64,000 nt of DNA from Candidatus Phytoplasma ziziphi (GCF_003640545.1 NZ_CP025121.1:248001-312000), one strand, 5' to 3'. Shown: positions 34,723 through 43,119, counted from the stretch's first letter. Notes: generated by a model not told the origin, from the letters alone. Translations and numbers: made by a program.

Positions 34723-35346
34723 ATGTTAAATAACCAAGATTTTTTTAATATTCAACAATTTAATACTAATATCCAAACTGTGGAAATCTTAAAATGTTTT
34801 TTTAAAAAAACTACCTTTAATCTTTCTGTTGACAAGTATATGAAAACCAATTACCAACAATTAAACCATTATTTTAACCAAAATAACATCAACTCTCAAA
34901 GTCAAAAAGTCATTTGTGGTAAAATCAATGAATATTTAATTTTATTATACTTAAACAATAAAGGAATCACTAATTTATACCCTCAAGTAAATTTATTTTT
35001 TATCCCTGACATTAAATTTGATTTAGTTTTATTTACTAAAAAGAAAAGAATCATCGCTTTTAATTTTAAAACATGTCTTCGTGAACGCTATAAACAAGCC
35101 ATGATAGAGGCCCAACAACTCAAAAAATTAGATACTCGTTTTGAGTTTTATTTATTAATCAACAACGAACCAGAAACTCAAAGACTAAACAATAAAATCA
35201 ACCAAGGAAAAATCCAAGGCATTAATCAAGTAATTAACTTATTTTCCAATTCAGCCAACAATTTCTTACAAAACTTAATTACCCGTCAATTCATCCCTTT
35301 TTCTAACATCAACATCATTAAAAAAATAAAAAAGGATTTAATATAA
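34723..35346 (+). CDS. hypothetical PMU protein, possible PD-(D/E)XK nuclease
   Basis: 207 residues, no signal. The centre reads VICGKINEYLILLYLNNKGI, PQVNLFFIPDIKFDLVLFTK and IIAFNFKTCLRERYKQAMIE. An early helix with E, then D in FDLVLF, a strand and x-FK followed by a helix is the layout of restriction-endonuclease-fold nucleases, except that the usual E/Q before x-K appears as N (NFK). That is only inference. The start codon of dnaB follows 1 bp after the stop, so it is co-translated with the replication genes and may act in element replication or resolution. Confidence 0.5.
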   Translation: MLNNQDFFNIQQFNTNIQTVEILKCFFKKTTFNLSVDKYMKTNYQQLNHYFNQNNINSQSQKVICGKINEYLILLYLNNKGITNLYPQVNLFFIPDIKFDLVLFTKKKRIIAFNFKTCLRERYKQAMIEAQQLKKLDTRFEFYLLINNEPETQRLNNKINQGKIQGINQVINLFSNSANNFLQNLITRQFIPFSNINIIKKIKKDLI

Positions 35347-35347
35347 A

Positions 35348-36841
35348 ATGTTAACCAACGAACAAAAAGCGTTAAAACAAATCATTTCCTATATGAACCA
35401 AAATAAAGCTGAACAATTAAGTTTTTATTTTCAGCTCATTGATCCACAATCTTTTTTAGATAAACAACATACAAAAATCTTTCAGGCCTTAAAATATTTA
35501 ACTTTAGGAAAAATAACTAATCATCCCTTTGATAAAATAAAGTCTCAAAATGAGATAATCGAAGAATTACTCACCTATCTTCAAACCTATTTCCCCCAAG
35601 ATAACTTTACTAAAGAATCATTATCTTTTTTAAGTGATGATTTTAGTAAGGAAAATAACCTTAATTTCTTAGATAACTTAAAACATACCTATACCCAAGA
35701 AAAACTGTTCCGACAACTCTTAAAATTTATTAGTCCTTCTTTTGAAAATCAAGATCCTTACACTAAAAACTTATATTACCAAGAAATCTTTGATAAATTA
35801 AGAAAATTTATGACTTTGATTCCTCACAAATCAGACCAAACCTTATTAACTTTAAATCAAATGTCCTCTTGTCATCCTGAGTTTTTTAAAACCGATCAAC
35901 AATCCAAACAAAAAATCCAAGAAGAATATTACCGCTTATCAAAAACTTTCCGAGGCTTAAATCAAGCCACAAAAGGATTTAAAAAAAGTCAAATCATCAC
36001 CATTGGGGGCTATACTGGATTAGGTAAAACCACTTTTGTCTACAATCTTCTTTTAGATATCGCCAAAACCAAACATCAAGAAACTAAACATTATCCCCAT
36101 ATGTTAGTTTTTTCTTATGAAATGACCTTAGAAGAAAATTTAAGTCGATTATTAGCCCACCAAACTCAAATTCCTCTAGATGTTATTTTAGATAAAAATT
36201 TGAAAGATTTAAACATCACACTACTCAAATACACGGAAAGGATGAAACAAGCCAAACAATTTTTTGTTAACATTAATTTATCGTTTAGTTATGACAAAAG
36301 TAAAAACATTGATTATATCATTGATTTAGTTTATCGCCTTCATTTAGAAAAAAAAGTTGAAATGATTGTCATCGATCATCTTCAAATTACAAAAGCCACA
36401 AATCATTTAGAAAATGACCGTCTAGCCATTGACGAAATTATGACTAAACTCAAACAATTAGCCATGGAATTAAACATCGTTATTATCATTCTCTCACAAT
36501 TTTCGAGAGATACTTATAGCCATTACCAAGGAAAATCCCCTGAAATCACCGCTTTAAAAGGAAGTGGTGGTATCGAAACCAACTCCGACATCGTCTTAAT
36601 GATGTCTGAATTCCAACCCAAACTATCCAAAGACCAAGAAAAACCTTTGAATATCTATAATCAAAATTGTAATCAATTATATTTAGCATCAAAAAACAAT
36701 GAATCTCAAAAAATCATTGAATTATCTATTAAAAAGAATCGAAGTGGTACTAAAAAAAACTTAGTTTATCACTTTGAAATGACCACCCAAACCTTTCAAG
36801 AAATAGGTTATATCTTACCTTATCTATTAGAAAATTATTAA
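35348..36841 (+). CDS. dnaB: replicative DNA helicase DnaB (PMU copy)
   Basis: 497 residues. N-terminal DnaB domain (about 1-150) followed by the RecA-like motor: Walker A GGYTGLGKTTF (about 219), H2 region MLVFSYEMTLEENLSRLLA, H3/Walker B IVIDHLQI, and the DNA loop ILSQFSRDTY with GKSPEITALKGSGGIETNSD (family: R.P.lsDLReSGsiEqdaD). C-terminal IKKNRSGTKK (arginine finger region: KnR.G.tG). It unwinds DNA at the fork with primase DnaG, whose gene follows 11 bp later. Probably used for extrachromosomal copies of the PMU. Confidence 0.95.
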   Translation: MLTNEQKALKQIISYMNQNKAEQLSFYFQLIDPQSFLDKQHTKIFQALKYLTLGKITNHPFDKIKSQNEIIEELLTYLQTYFPQDNFTKESLSFLSDDFSKENNLNFLDNLKHTYTQEKLFRQLLKFISPSFENQDPYTKNLYYQEIFDKLRKFMTLIPHKSDQTLLTLNQMSSCHPEFFKTDQQSKQKIQEEYYRLSKTFRGLNQATKGFKKSQIITIGGYTGLGKTTFVYNLLLDIAKTKHQETKHYPHMLVFSYEMTLEENLSRLLAHQTQIPLDVILDKNLKDLNITLLKYTERMKQAKQFFVNINLSFSYDKSKNIDYIIDLVYRLHLEKKVEMIVIDHLQITKATNHLENDRLAIDEIMTKLKQLAMELNIVIIILSQFSRDTYSHYQGKSPEITALKGSGGIETNSDIVLMMSEFQPKLSKDQEKPLNIYNQNCNQLYLASKNNESQKIIELSIKKNRSGTKKNLVYHFEMTTQTFQEIGYILPYLLENY

Positions 36842-36852
36842 GGAATTTATCA

Positions 36853-38177
36853 ATGAATTATCAAGAAAAAATAAAACACATCCAAATTCATTTCCCCATG
36901 TCAGTTTTATTAAAAAAATTAAATATCATACCACCAAACTTCAACCCCAAATATCGTTTCCCTTGTCCCATTCATCAAGGAAACAATCCTACTTGTTGTC
37001 ATTTCACTTCTACTAACAAAATTCATTGTTGGAAATGTGGTCGAGATTACGATCTGATTGATGTTTATATGACTATCCGTCAAATTAAATCTTTTTCTAA
37101 AGCGATTCAAAGAATAGAAGGATTTATGAATTCTTTCGAATTTAAAACCTTAATCCAACAAGAAAAAGAAACAACGCAAACAACTACTAACCCTTTTCAA
37201 CAACCATATCATCCAATTAAACCAAAACAACCAGTTGACGAACAGGAAATTAATATCAAAAAGAAACAATTATTTAAAAAAATCTCACCCTTATTCAACC
37301 AAATTAGAGATTATTATCATTATTTATTAACCATTAATCGCAACAACGAAAGCCAACCAGGAATAGAATATTTAACTCAAAAAAGAAAACTCACTGTAGA
37401 AACTATTAAAGAATTTAAACTAGGCTATGCCCCATTATCTGATAAACCTTTATCTTTTCGGTTAGTAAATTACTGTCAAAAGAAAAATATTAATATCGAT
37501 AAATTATTAGAATATGGTTTTATCAAAGAAAAAACTAATCAACAAAGAAAAAAATATTATCATGATACTTTCCATGGTTCAATTATTATCCCCATTGAAA
37601 ATGGTTATCATCAAACTTTTCATTTTTATCAAAACCATTTTCGCGAAGTTTCTTACTTTCAACCAAAATATCAATCATTAAATAATTTTAGTAAAACACC
37701 GACCTTTCATTTTAGTTATCGTTTTTTTGAAGCGTTACCTTTTATCAAACAAACAAAAACCATTATCATTCATGAAGGTTTTTTTGATGTCATTAGTTGT
37801 TGGCAAAATAGTATTAAAAACGTGGTCGGTCTCATTTGTGTCACTCAATTACTTTCTCAATCTCAACTAGAAATTCTCAAAAAAGAAAATATCAAAGTCA
37901 TTATCGCCTTAGATAACGACGAGACAGGCCGAAAACGAAGTGAAGCCTTAGGAGAACAACTTAAAGAAGCAAACTTTTATACGAAATTAGACACATTTTA
38001 CCTCCTTACGACCAAACTTGTAAAGATGTCGATGATTTATTACGTCAATACGGAAAAGAAGCATATCAAAAATGTTTTTTAGACCCATACATTACTTATG
38101 AAGAGGCCAAAAATAAAATCATCGTCGATTTAGCGGTTCATTTCTTTGGCGAAGACAAAGTAGAAGTAATTAATTAA
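36853..38177 (+). pseudogene. dnaG: DNA primase DnaG (PMU copy), frameshifted near the C-terminus
   Basis: N-terminal CHC2 zinc ribbon with CPIHQGNNPTCCHFT and IHCWKCG (about 35-62), then RNA-polymerase domain with GIEYLTQKRKLTVETIKEF and HGSIIIPIENGYH, and TOPRIM motifs IIIHEGFFDVISCWQ (acidic E) and IIALDNDETGRK (D-x-D). After KLDTF the frame goes astray and stops at 38082. One extra T in ACATTTTACC would restore LPPYDQTCKDVDDLLRQYGK and 40 more residues to a stop at 38175. All catalytic residues precede the lesion, so the shortened 409-residue protein might still work, but it lacks the end of the TOPRIM fold. Confidence 0.8.
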
Positions 38178-38252
38178 ATTATTATTTTGTTACACCAATA
38201 TATAACATCTATACATATAAATACATTAACACACTCTCATAAAAGTATATAT

Positions 38253-38285
38253 AAACCTAAATTCAACTATTTAGGGTTTTTATTT
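38253..38285 (+). terminator. terminator after dnaB-dnaG
   Basis: AAACCTAAAT / ATTTAGGGTTT with loop TCAACT, then TTATTTTT. Confidence 0.75.
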
Positions 38286-38316
38286 TTATAACAAACAATC
38301 AAAAAGGAGAAAACAA

Positions 38317-38691
38317 ATGAAAACAATTATAGAAAAATTTATTAATAATGGCAGGAAAAAATTTATTGGTGAATACGATAAAGAAACTGAAACAGCCATT
38401 AAACAAATTCATTATCAACCTGATGGAACATCTATTAAATGTGTATATGAATACGATAAAAATAATAAAAAGCCATTTAAAAAAACTTATTACCGATCTG
38501 ACGAAAAAATTCTTAAAAGTGTATATGAATACGATAAAGCCACAGGTAAACTAGTTAAATATACTTATTATCAATTTGATGGTAAAACTATTAATTTTGT
38601 AACTGAATACAATAAAAATACTGGTAACAAGGTTAAAAAAACTCATTATCAATCAGACGGAAAAACTATTAGAAAAATAACTGAATACTAA
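38317..38691 (+). CDS. DUF2963 repeat protein
   Basis: 124 residues, four tandem units of about 27 residues with the pattern YEYDKxTGKxxKxTYYQxDGKTI. No signal peptide or membrane helix. RBS AAAAGGAG 8 bp upstream. Same family as 22612 and the broken 8081 gene. The tandem YxxDG units look like a beta-repeat, as in wall- or toxin-associated repeats, but function is unknown. Confidence 0.8.
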   Translation: MKTIIEKFINNGRKKFIGEYDKETETAIKQIHYQPDGTSIKCVYEYDKNNKKPFKKTYYRSDEKILKSVYEYDKATGKLVKYTYYQFDGKTINFVTEYNKNTGNKVKKTHYQSDGKTIRKITEY

Positions 38692-38713
38692 ATAACCCAA
38701 AAGGAGAAAAAAG

Positions 38714-39341
38714 ATGAAAAAAGATACCAATCAAGAAATTAGAATCGGAGGTTGGAACACAAAAACCACCCCTAACGACTTAACCCAAATTAAAAACTTT
38801 TTAAAAATATTAAAAGAAGATTTAATCAATCTCACTATTATTGCTCATTCTAAAAAGAAAAATACCTACCAAGAAGCTAATTACCGTCCGAAAAACCAAA
38901 CTCTCTTTGTCGATCCTCAAATCTTAGAAGAAATGAAAAAAACAAAAATAACCTTAATTAATGATAATTTCTCTTCTAGTAATAGGTAAACTATTACTTT
39001 CTGATTTAACCCCGCTTAAAAGCCAAAATAACCCCCTTAAACACCTATTTAATATCTTCCAAATCAATTATAAAAATGAATTTAAAAATATCATCAAAGA
39101 ATTAATCGGGAAAATTGATGTCAACCAATTAAAAACTTTACAATTATATCAATTAGACCCTCAAAAACTAGATAAATACCATAAACCCATGAAAACTAAC
39201 TATAAAAAAGGGTTAAACATTATTTATTATCGAAAAGAAGACTTAAAATATATTCAATTCTTTTTAACAAAAGATAAACAAGGATATCGGGTGAAAAAAC
39301 TACATCCTATGTATAAATATTTAATAAAAAAAGAAAACTAA
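38714..39341 (+). pseudogene. unknown PMU protein split into two frames
   Basis: Frame one (38714, RBS AAAGGAG) gives 91 residues, MKKDTNQEIRIGGWNTKTTP to FSSSNR. The overlapping frame from 38961 has no ribosome site and continues KLLLSDLTPLKSQNNPLKHL to LIKKEN at 39341. The smooth change of frame at about 38985 suggests one gene of about 205 codons with a single-base lesion; two overlapping genes are the alternative. The first half (about 1-60, with TIIAHSKKKNTYQEANYRPK) has no family I recognise. Confidence 0.5.
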
Positions 39342-39346
39342 CAACT

Positions 39347-39416
39347 TTATAATACTTTATAACACTTTACTAACAGTTTTATAACAGTTTTATAACAGTT
39401 TACTAACAGTTTGTCT
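39347..39416. repeat. iteron-like array (about 11-bp units)
   Basis: Consecutive units TTTATAACAC, TTTACTAACAG, TTTTATAACAG, TTTTATAACAG, TTTACTAACAG, TTTG. Six near-identical 10-11-bp repeats, one per helical turn, in the noncoding gap between the dnaB/dnaG block and the transposase. Confidence 0.75.
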
Positions 39417-39487
39417 TTAAAAATAATCTATATAAAGACTAACTTATTCAACCAGTGATATTTTATATTTTATATTGATATATAATA

Positions 39488-39552
39488 ATGATATCGATAT
39501 TTGATATTATCGCATTATCATTTTTAATATCATTATTATTTATCGATATCAT
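39488..39552. repeat. nested inverted repeats beside the iterons
   Basis: ATGATATCGATA (39488-39499) is exactly inverted at 39541-39552, and inside that TGATATT (39502-39508) is inverted at 39526-39532. Very AT-rich. With the iteron array this has the look of a replication origin or cruciform. Confidence 0.65.
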
Positions 39553-39756
39553 AAAAACCTCTTTTTTAAGTAATTTTATTTTTTTAATTTATTTCAATCA
39601 TTAAATCAAATTTAATTTTTAAATTAATTGCCTTACCAAGTATTTATTTATTATATATATGAAAAAAAAGATGAAAGCGCTGAAGAGCTTATTTATCCAA
39701 TAAAAAATCTTTTAGAGTTATAATAATTGATGTATTTGAAAATAATTGGTATTAAG

Positions 39757-40697
39757 ATGCAAAAATTAAAACAAAAAATTAAATTATTACAAAAAATTAT
39801 TGAAAAAATTAAAAAAATTGATAAAAAAATGGTTTTTCATTTAGTCAACCAATTCAATCAAACTCTTAATTTAACCACTATTTTAAAAACAATTCAAATT
39901 AAAAGAAGTACTTATTATTATTGGTTGAAAATGAAAAATAAACTAAAAGAAAAAGAAGAAAAATACCTGTTACAACAAAAAAGAATTAAAGCTTTATGTC
40001 TCCATTATCAATATTTTTACGGCCATCGAAAAATCACTGATTTATACCAAAAAACCTTTAATGAATTTATCACCAAGAAAAAAGTTTACACCATCATGAA
40101 AAAAAATAACATTAATTGTTGTTTAAGAATTAAAAAAAATTTTACTTATCGTAATTTAAAAAATAATCTCCAAATAATTCCTAATTTAATCAATCAAGAT
40201 TTTATGGCCACCAAACCCCTCCAAAAACTCTTTACTGATATCACTTATTTCAAAACTAATCAAGGTTTTCTTTATTTTTCTTGTATTATTGACTCTTTTA
40301 ACAACCAAATAATCGCTTCACATGTTTCGAACCAACAAAATAAAAATTTAGTTTTAAATACTATTAAAAAAATTACCTTTATTAAAAGAACCTTGTATTA
40401 TTCATTCCGATCAAGGCAAAGTTTATCAATCACTCAAAATTCAAAAAAACTTTAACGAAAAAAGGTTTTTTAATCAGCATGTCAAGAAAAGCCACCCCTC
40501 GTGATAACGCCGTCATTGAAAACTTTTTCGGCCAAATGAAAAGTATTTTACAACATCAACATCCATTTTTATTTCAAAAATCTCCTGATAAAATGAAAAA
40601 ATTAATTAATCATTTTCCGAAATTTTGGAATACTAAATGGATTTTAACTAAATTAAACAATTCAACTCCATCTCAATATATTCAAAATTTGAGATAA
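39757..40697 (+). pseudogene. tra5: IS3-family transposase (tra5) at the PMU right end, two frameshifts
   Basis: N-terminal helix-turn-helix and HTH_21 part (FYGHRKITDLYQKTFNEFIT, VYTIMKKNNINCCLR), then the rve core: TDITYFKT carries the first D. Near 40375 the frame shifts; in the next frame IIHSDQGKVYQSLKIQKNF gives the second D, and after another shift at an A6/T6 tract near 40460 SRKATPRDNAVIENFFGQMK gives the E. Hence all three catalytic residues survive, but in three frames. IS3 elements use one programmed frameshift upstream of the core, not two inside it, so this copy is probably inactive. tra5 is the presumed mobility gene of PMUs. Confidence 0.85.
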
Positions 40698-40725
40698 ATT
40701 TTTAGTTGATGTAAAATAAAATAAT

Positions 40726-40748
40726 ATAACCTTGTAAAAGGTTATTTT
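40726..40748 (+). terminator. hairpin after the PMU transposase
   Basis: ATAACCTT / AAGGTTAT with loop GTAA; followed by TTTTAG, a weak U-run. Confidence 0.55.
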
Positions 40749-40901
40749 AGTGCGCCTTTTTTTAAGAAAAATAATATAATTAATAATAAAAGTTAATTTT
40801 TTTTCATTTTGTTGGAGAGTTTTTCACTTTTTTTACCTAACTATATAGTGTAAGGGTACAATATTTAAAAAAATATCTTTTGAAATTAAAGAATTATTAA
40901 A

Positions 40902-40921
40902 AAAAGTTTAGACACTTTTTA
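40902..40921 (+). repeat. extra partial copy of the PMU end, opposite orientation
   Basis: AAAAGTTTAGACACTTTTTA is identical to part of the left terminal repeat in the same orientation, and thus inverted relative to the right terminal repeat 76 bp further on. The last 130 bp of the PMU therefore form a large fold-back. Confidence 0.8.
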
Positions 40922-40996
40922 ATTCAACAAAATATTTCTTTAGTTTGAAAAGATATGAAATTATCTATTAATTTTTTAGTCTTAAAGAGTTATTTT

Positions 40997-41028
40997 AAAA
41001 TAAAAAGTGTCTAAACTTTTGGAACAGT
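40997..41028 (-). repeat. PMU right terminal inverted repeat
   Basis: Exact inverse of 21031-21062. It ends inside an ssb gene. Confidence 0.92.
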
Positions 41029-41206
41029 CTACAGTGATTGAAATAAAATTAGCTAGAAATTTACCATCTTTATCTTTTTTGTTGTTTTGAACTGCTAAGA
41101 TGAAATCTACTTTTTTAAATTCTTTGAAAGTTTGTCCTGATTTTGGGCTTACAGTTTCTAATTTTAAATCAGTAGCGATTCTTCCTATTAAATTTACACT
41201 ATTCAT
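41029..41206 (-). pseudogene. ssb: ssb cut off by the PMU
   Basis: Minus-strand start MNSVNLIGRIATDLKLETVS with RBS AAAAAAGG, then KKVDFILAVQNNKKDKDGKF and LANFISITVD, the first half of a single-stranded DNA-binding protein. At 41028 the frame enters the PMU terminal repeat and stops at 40982. The other half is not at the left end of the PMU, so the missing part has been lost. The gene lies downstream of a sigma-like gene (42769-41390), the same order as inside the PMU. Confidence 0.8.
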
Positions 41207-41389
41207 AATATTTTTTTCCTTTTTTTTATTATTTTTAAAACGTTTTTAAAATAAAAAATAATTTGAAATTATTCTTTTGTAGATAGTCAGTCTTTATAAG
41301 ACATCTTTTAAATTATTGTTTTAAATAAATCATTTTTAGAATGTTTGATTAGTTTTAAGTCTTGCAAACTTCGGACAATTTTGTTTAGT

Positions 41390-42769
41390 TTAGATTTTTT
41401 TTGATGTAATTACTTTTTTAGTTTTAATATCAATGAAATCGATTCTAATTAATTTTTCTTTTTTTGTGTTTTTGTCAATAATATAAATAAATTCTTCAAT
41501 TAATTCGTTTTTTGGTTTTAAAAACTTCTTATTTGGAATAATTGTTTCTTTGATAATATTTGGATTAAATGAATATTGAATTATTTTAATTAATTCATTG
41601 TTTTTAAATTCTTTGGTGAAATTAATTTGTTTGTCTTTAGTGAATTCAATTGTTTTAATTAATTTGTTGTTTTTAATGTTGTATAAATTGATTGTTTTAA
41701 TGATAGGTGTATTTGGATAAAAGATTTTTTCTTCTTTGGTTTTTGAATTTAAATTAGTCATTGAAATTAATTTTTTATTTGTTTTCAAATAGTTGGTAAC
41801 AAAAATTTTATCTTTTGAATATTTTTTGTCGGCTTCAATGATTTTGTTTAAATCTTTGATTTCTTTGTTATTTACAATTATCATTGGTTCTAATGAAGAA
41901 TTGATTTCGTAAGTATGAAATAAATTTGATGTTATTTCTTTAGTAATTGTTTTTTTAAAAAATAATTTAGCTAGTTTTTTAATAGCATGTTTTTTATAAT
42001 TTTTAATTGATTCAATATCAAATCTTTGCACATCATTATTTAATTCACTTTCTTTATTTAATGAATCGGCGATTTCTTGATTAGATAAATAATTAATATT
42101 CATATCATCAAATTTTCTATCAAGTTGATAATATTTAGTTAAAACTTTTTCTTGATTTTTAGATAATTTAACAAATTCAATTTTTTCTTTCAAATCTTGA
42201 AATTTAGTTTCTTGATTAAACAATTTTATTGGATTTGAAAAATTATTATTTAAAGAAATGGATAATAGAATTTCATCTTGTTGTTGATAGTTTAGAATTT
42301 GAAAATTTCTTTTAATTGATTCATTGACAGAAAATTTATTTTTATCTTTTATCCCAAGGTATTTTTGAATAAAATCAGATAATCCTTGAGTTAATTTTCT
42401 TCTAAAAAAACTTAAATTATATTTTTTATTTTTAAGAACATAATCATTTAAAAATTGATTGAAAATAAAAAAAGATTCTTGTTCAGAATCTTCAATTGAT
42501 AACGATATCGGAAAATAAACTTTTTTAGATAATTTATAAATGAATGGTTTAATGAAAGAATAAAAAAACCCATTTTTAACTTTTTTTATTTCAAAATTTA
42601 ATTTGTTAGTTTTTTCGTTAATAATTTCATAATCTTGTTTAAAAATTTTGTATCTTAAATCATTTATATCTTTGTTAGTTAAAAATTCATTTATTAAATC
42701 TTTAAAAATTTGATTTTTTGTTTCGTAAAAATTTTTTTGTTTCAATTCTGATGTTGTTAATTTTTCCAT
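41390..42769 (-). CDS. sigma-factor-like protein with DUF2963-type C-terminal repeats
   Basis: 459 residues on the minus strand. Residues about 60-150 look like sigma region 2 (IKPFIYKLSKKVYF, then LSIEDSEQESFFIFNQFLND for eDl.QE...l..al..y, and SFFRRKLTQGLSDFIQKYLG). Residues about 200-275 look like region 4 (VKLSKNQEKVLTKYYQLD, NYLSNQEIADSLN, IKNYKKHAIKKLAKLFF). The remaining 180 residues contain repeats of the type IKTINLYNIKNNKLIKTIEF and FTKEFKNNELIKIIQYSFNP, which follow the DUF2963 pattern. It is twice the length of the PMU sigma at 21167. Followed by the ssb fragment, it is the head of an older PMU. Domain calls are by motif only. Confidence 0.6.
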   Translation of the reverse strand: MEKLTTSELKQKNFYETKNQIFKDLINEFLTNKDINDLRYKIFKQDYEIINEKTNKLNFEIKKVKNGFFYSFIKPFIYKLSKKVYFPISLSIEDSEQESFFIFNQFLNDYVLKNKKYNLSFFRRKLTQGLSDFIQKYLGIKDKNKFSVNESIKRNFQILNYQQQDEILLSISLNNNFSNPIKLFNQETKFQDLKEKIEFVKLSKNQEKVLTKYYQLDRKFDDMNINYLSNQEIADSLNKESELNNDVQRFDIESIKNYKKHAIKKLAKLFFKKTITKEITSNLFHTYEINSSLEPMIIVNNKEIKDLNKIIEADKKYSKDKIFVTNYLKTNKKLISMTNLNSKTKEEKIFYPNTPIIKTINLYNIKNNKLIKTIEFTKDKQINFTKEFKNNELIKIIQYSFNPNIIKETIIPNKKFLKPKNELIEEFIYIIDKNTKKEKLIRIDFIDIKTKKVITSKKI

Positions 42770-42800
42770 AATAATTAATTTAATTTTAAAAATTAAATAA

Positions 42801-42832
42801 AAAAAAAGATTATCAATTAGATAATCTTTTAA
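42801..42832. terminator. bidirectional hairpin
   Basis: AAAAGATTATC / GATAATCTTTT with loop AATTA and U-runs on both strands. It separates the minus-strand sigma-like gene from the plus-strand repeat frame. Confidence 0.65.
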
Positions 42833-42873
42833 TGTTTTTTAAATGATTTTTTGGTTATTTTAAAGGAAGTACC

Positions 42874-43095
42874 ATGTTTTGAATATGTTCGACTCCGCCT
42901 AATACACCAAATAGTACACCGTCTAGTACACCGCCAAAAAATACACCCAACAACACACCAAATAGTACGCCACCAAATACTCCTCCTAATACACCAAACA
43001 ACACACCAAATAGTACACCACCAAATACTCCGCCTAATCTTAAAAAGACAAAAAGTATAATTTTTATTTACAAAAAAAATAAAACATCTAAATAA
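42874..43095 (+). pseudogene. Pro/Thr/Asn-rich repeat protein with TGA at codon 3
   Basis: A ribosome site AAGGAAG and ATG at 42874 are followed by TTT, an in-frame TGA, then an open frame of tandem S/T-P-P-N repeats (STPPNTPNSTPSSTPPKN, NTPNNTPNSTPPNTPPNT) and a basic tail ending at 43093-43095. The frame with no stop from TTG 42851 instead gives an His/Ile-rich product of no likely meaning. The DNA is clearly richer in C than anything nearby. A terminator touches the stop codon, which argues that this repeat frame was once a real gene. TGA is a stop in phytoplasmas, so it is probably dead or missing its original start. Confidence 0.5.
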
Positions 43096-43119
43096 AAAAG
43101 ACTTTTAAGTCTTTTTTAA
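43093..43119 (+). terminator. terminator after the TPPN repeat frame
   Basis: AAAAAAGACTT / AAGTCTTTTTT with almost no loop. Confidence 0.78.

Larger units (their letters stand above)
21031..41028. mobile_element. potential mobile unit (PMU), about 20 kb
   Basis: The element is bounded by perfect 32-bp inverted repeats (21031-21062 and 40997-41028, beginning ACTGTTCCAAAAGTTTAGAC). The similarity continues inward as an imperfect repeat (CTTTAAGACTAA; ATTTCATATCTTTTC at 21125 and inverted at 40947-40961). Inside are the typical PMU genes: sigma factor, ssb, HU, AAA ATPase, YqaJ exonucleases, tmk, dnaB, dnaG, SVM effectors and tra5 at one end. The size is that known for the aster-yellows PMU1. 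Outside, the left end cuts a polC fragment and the right end cuts an ssb gene; I see no matching target duplication (AATAGTGA versus CTACAGTG), so the two flanks were probably not originally neighbours. Confidence 0.88.

Noticed and set aside
42851-43060. His/Ile/Leu-rich 69-codon frame from TTG
   Set aside because: Periodicity comes from the TPPN-type repeat read in another frame; the TPPN frame ends at the terminator and looks natural.
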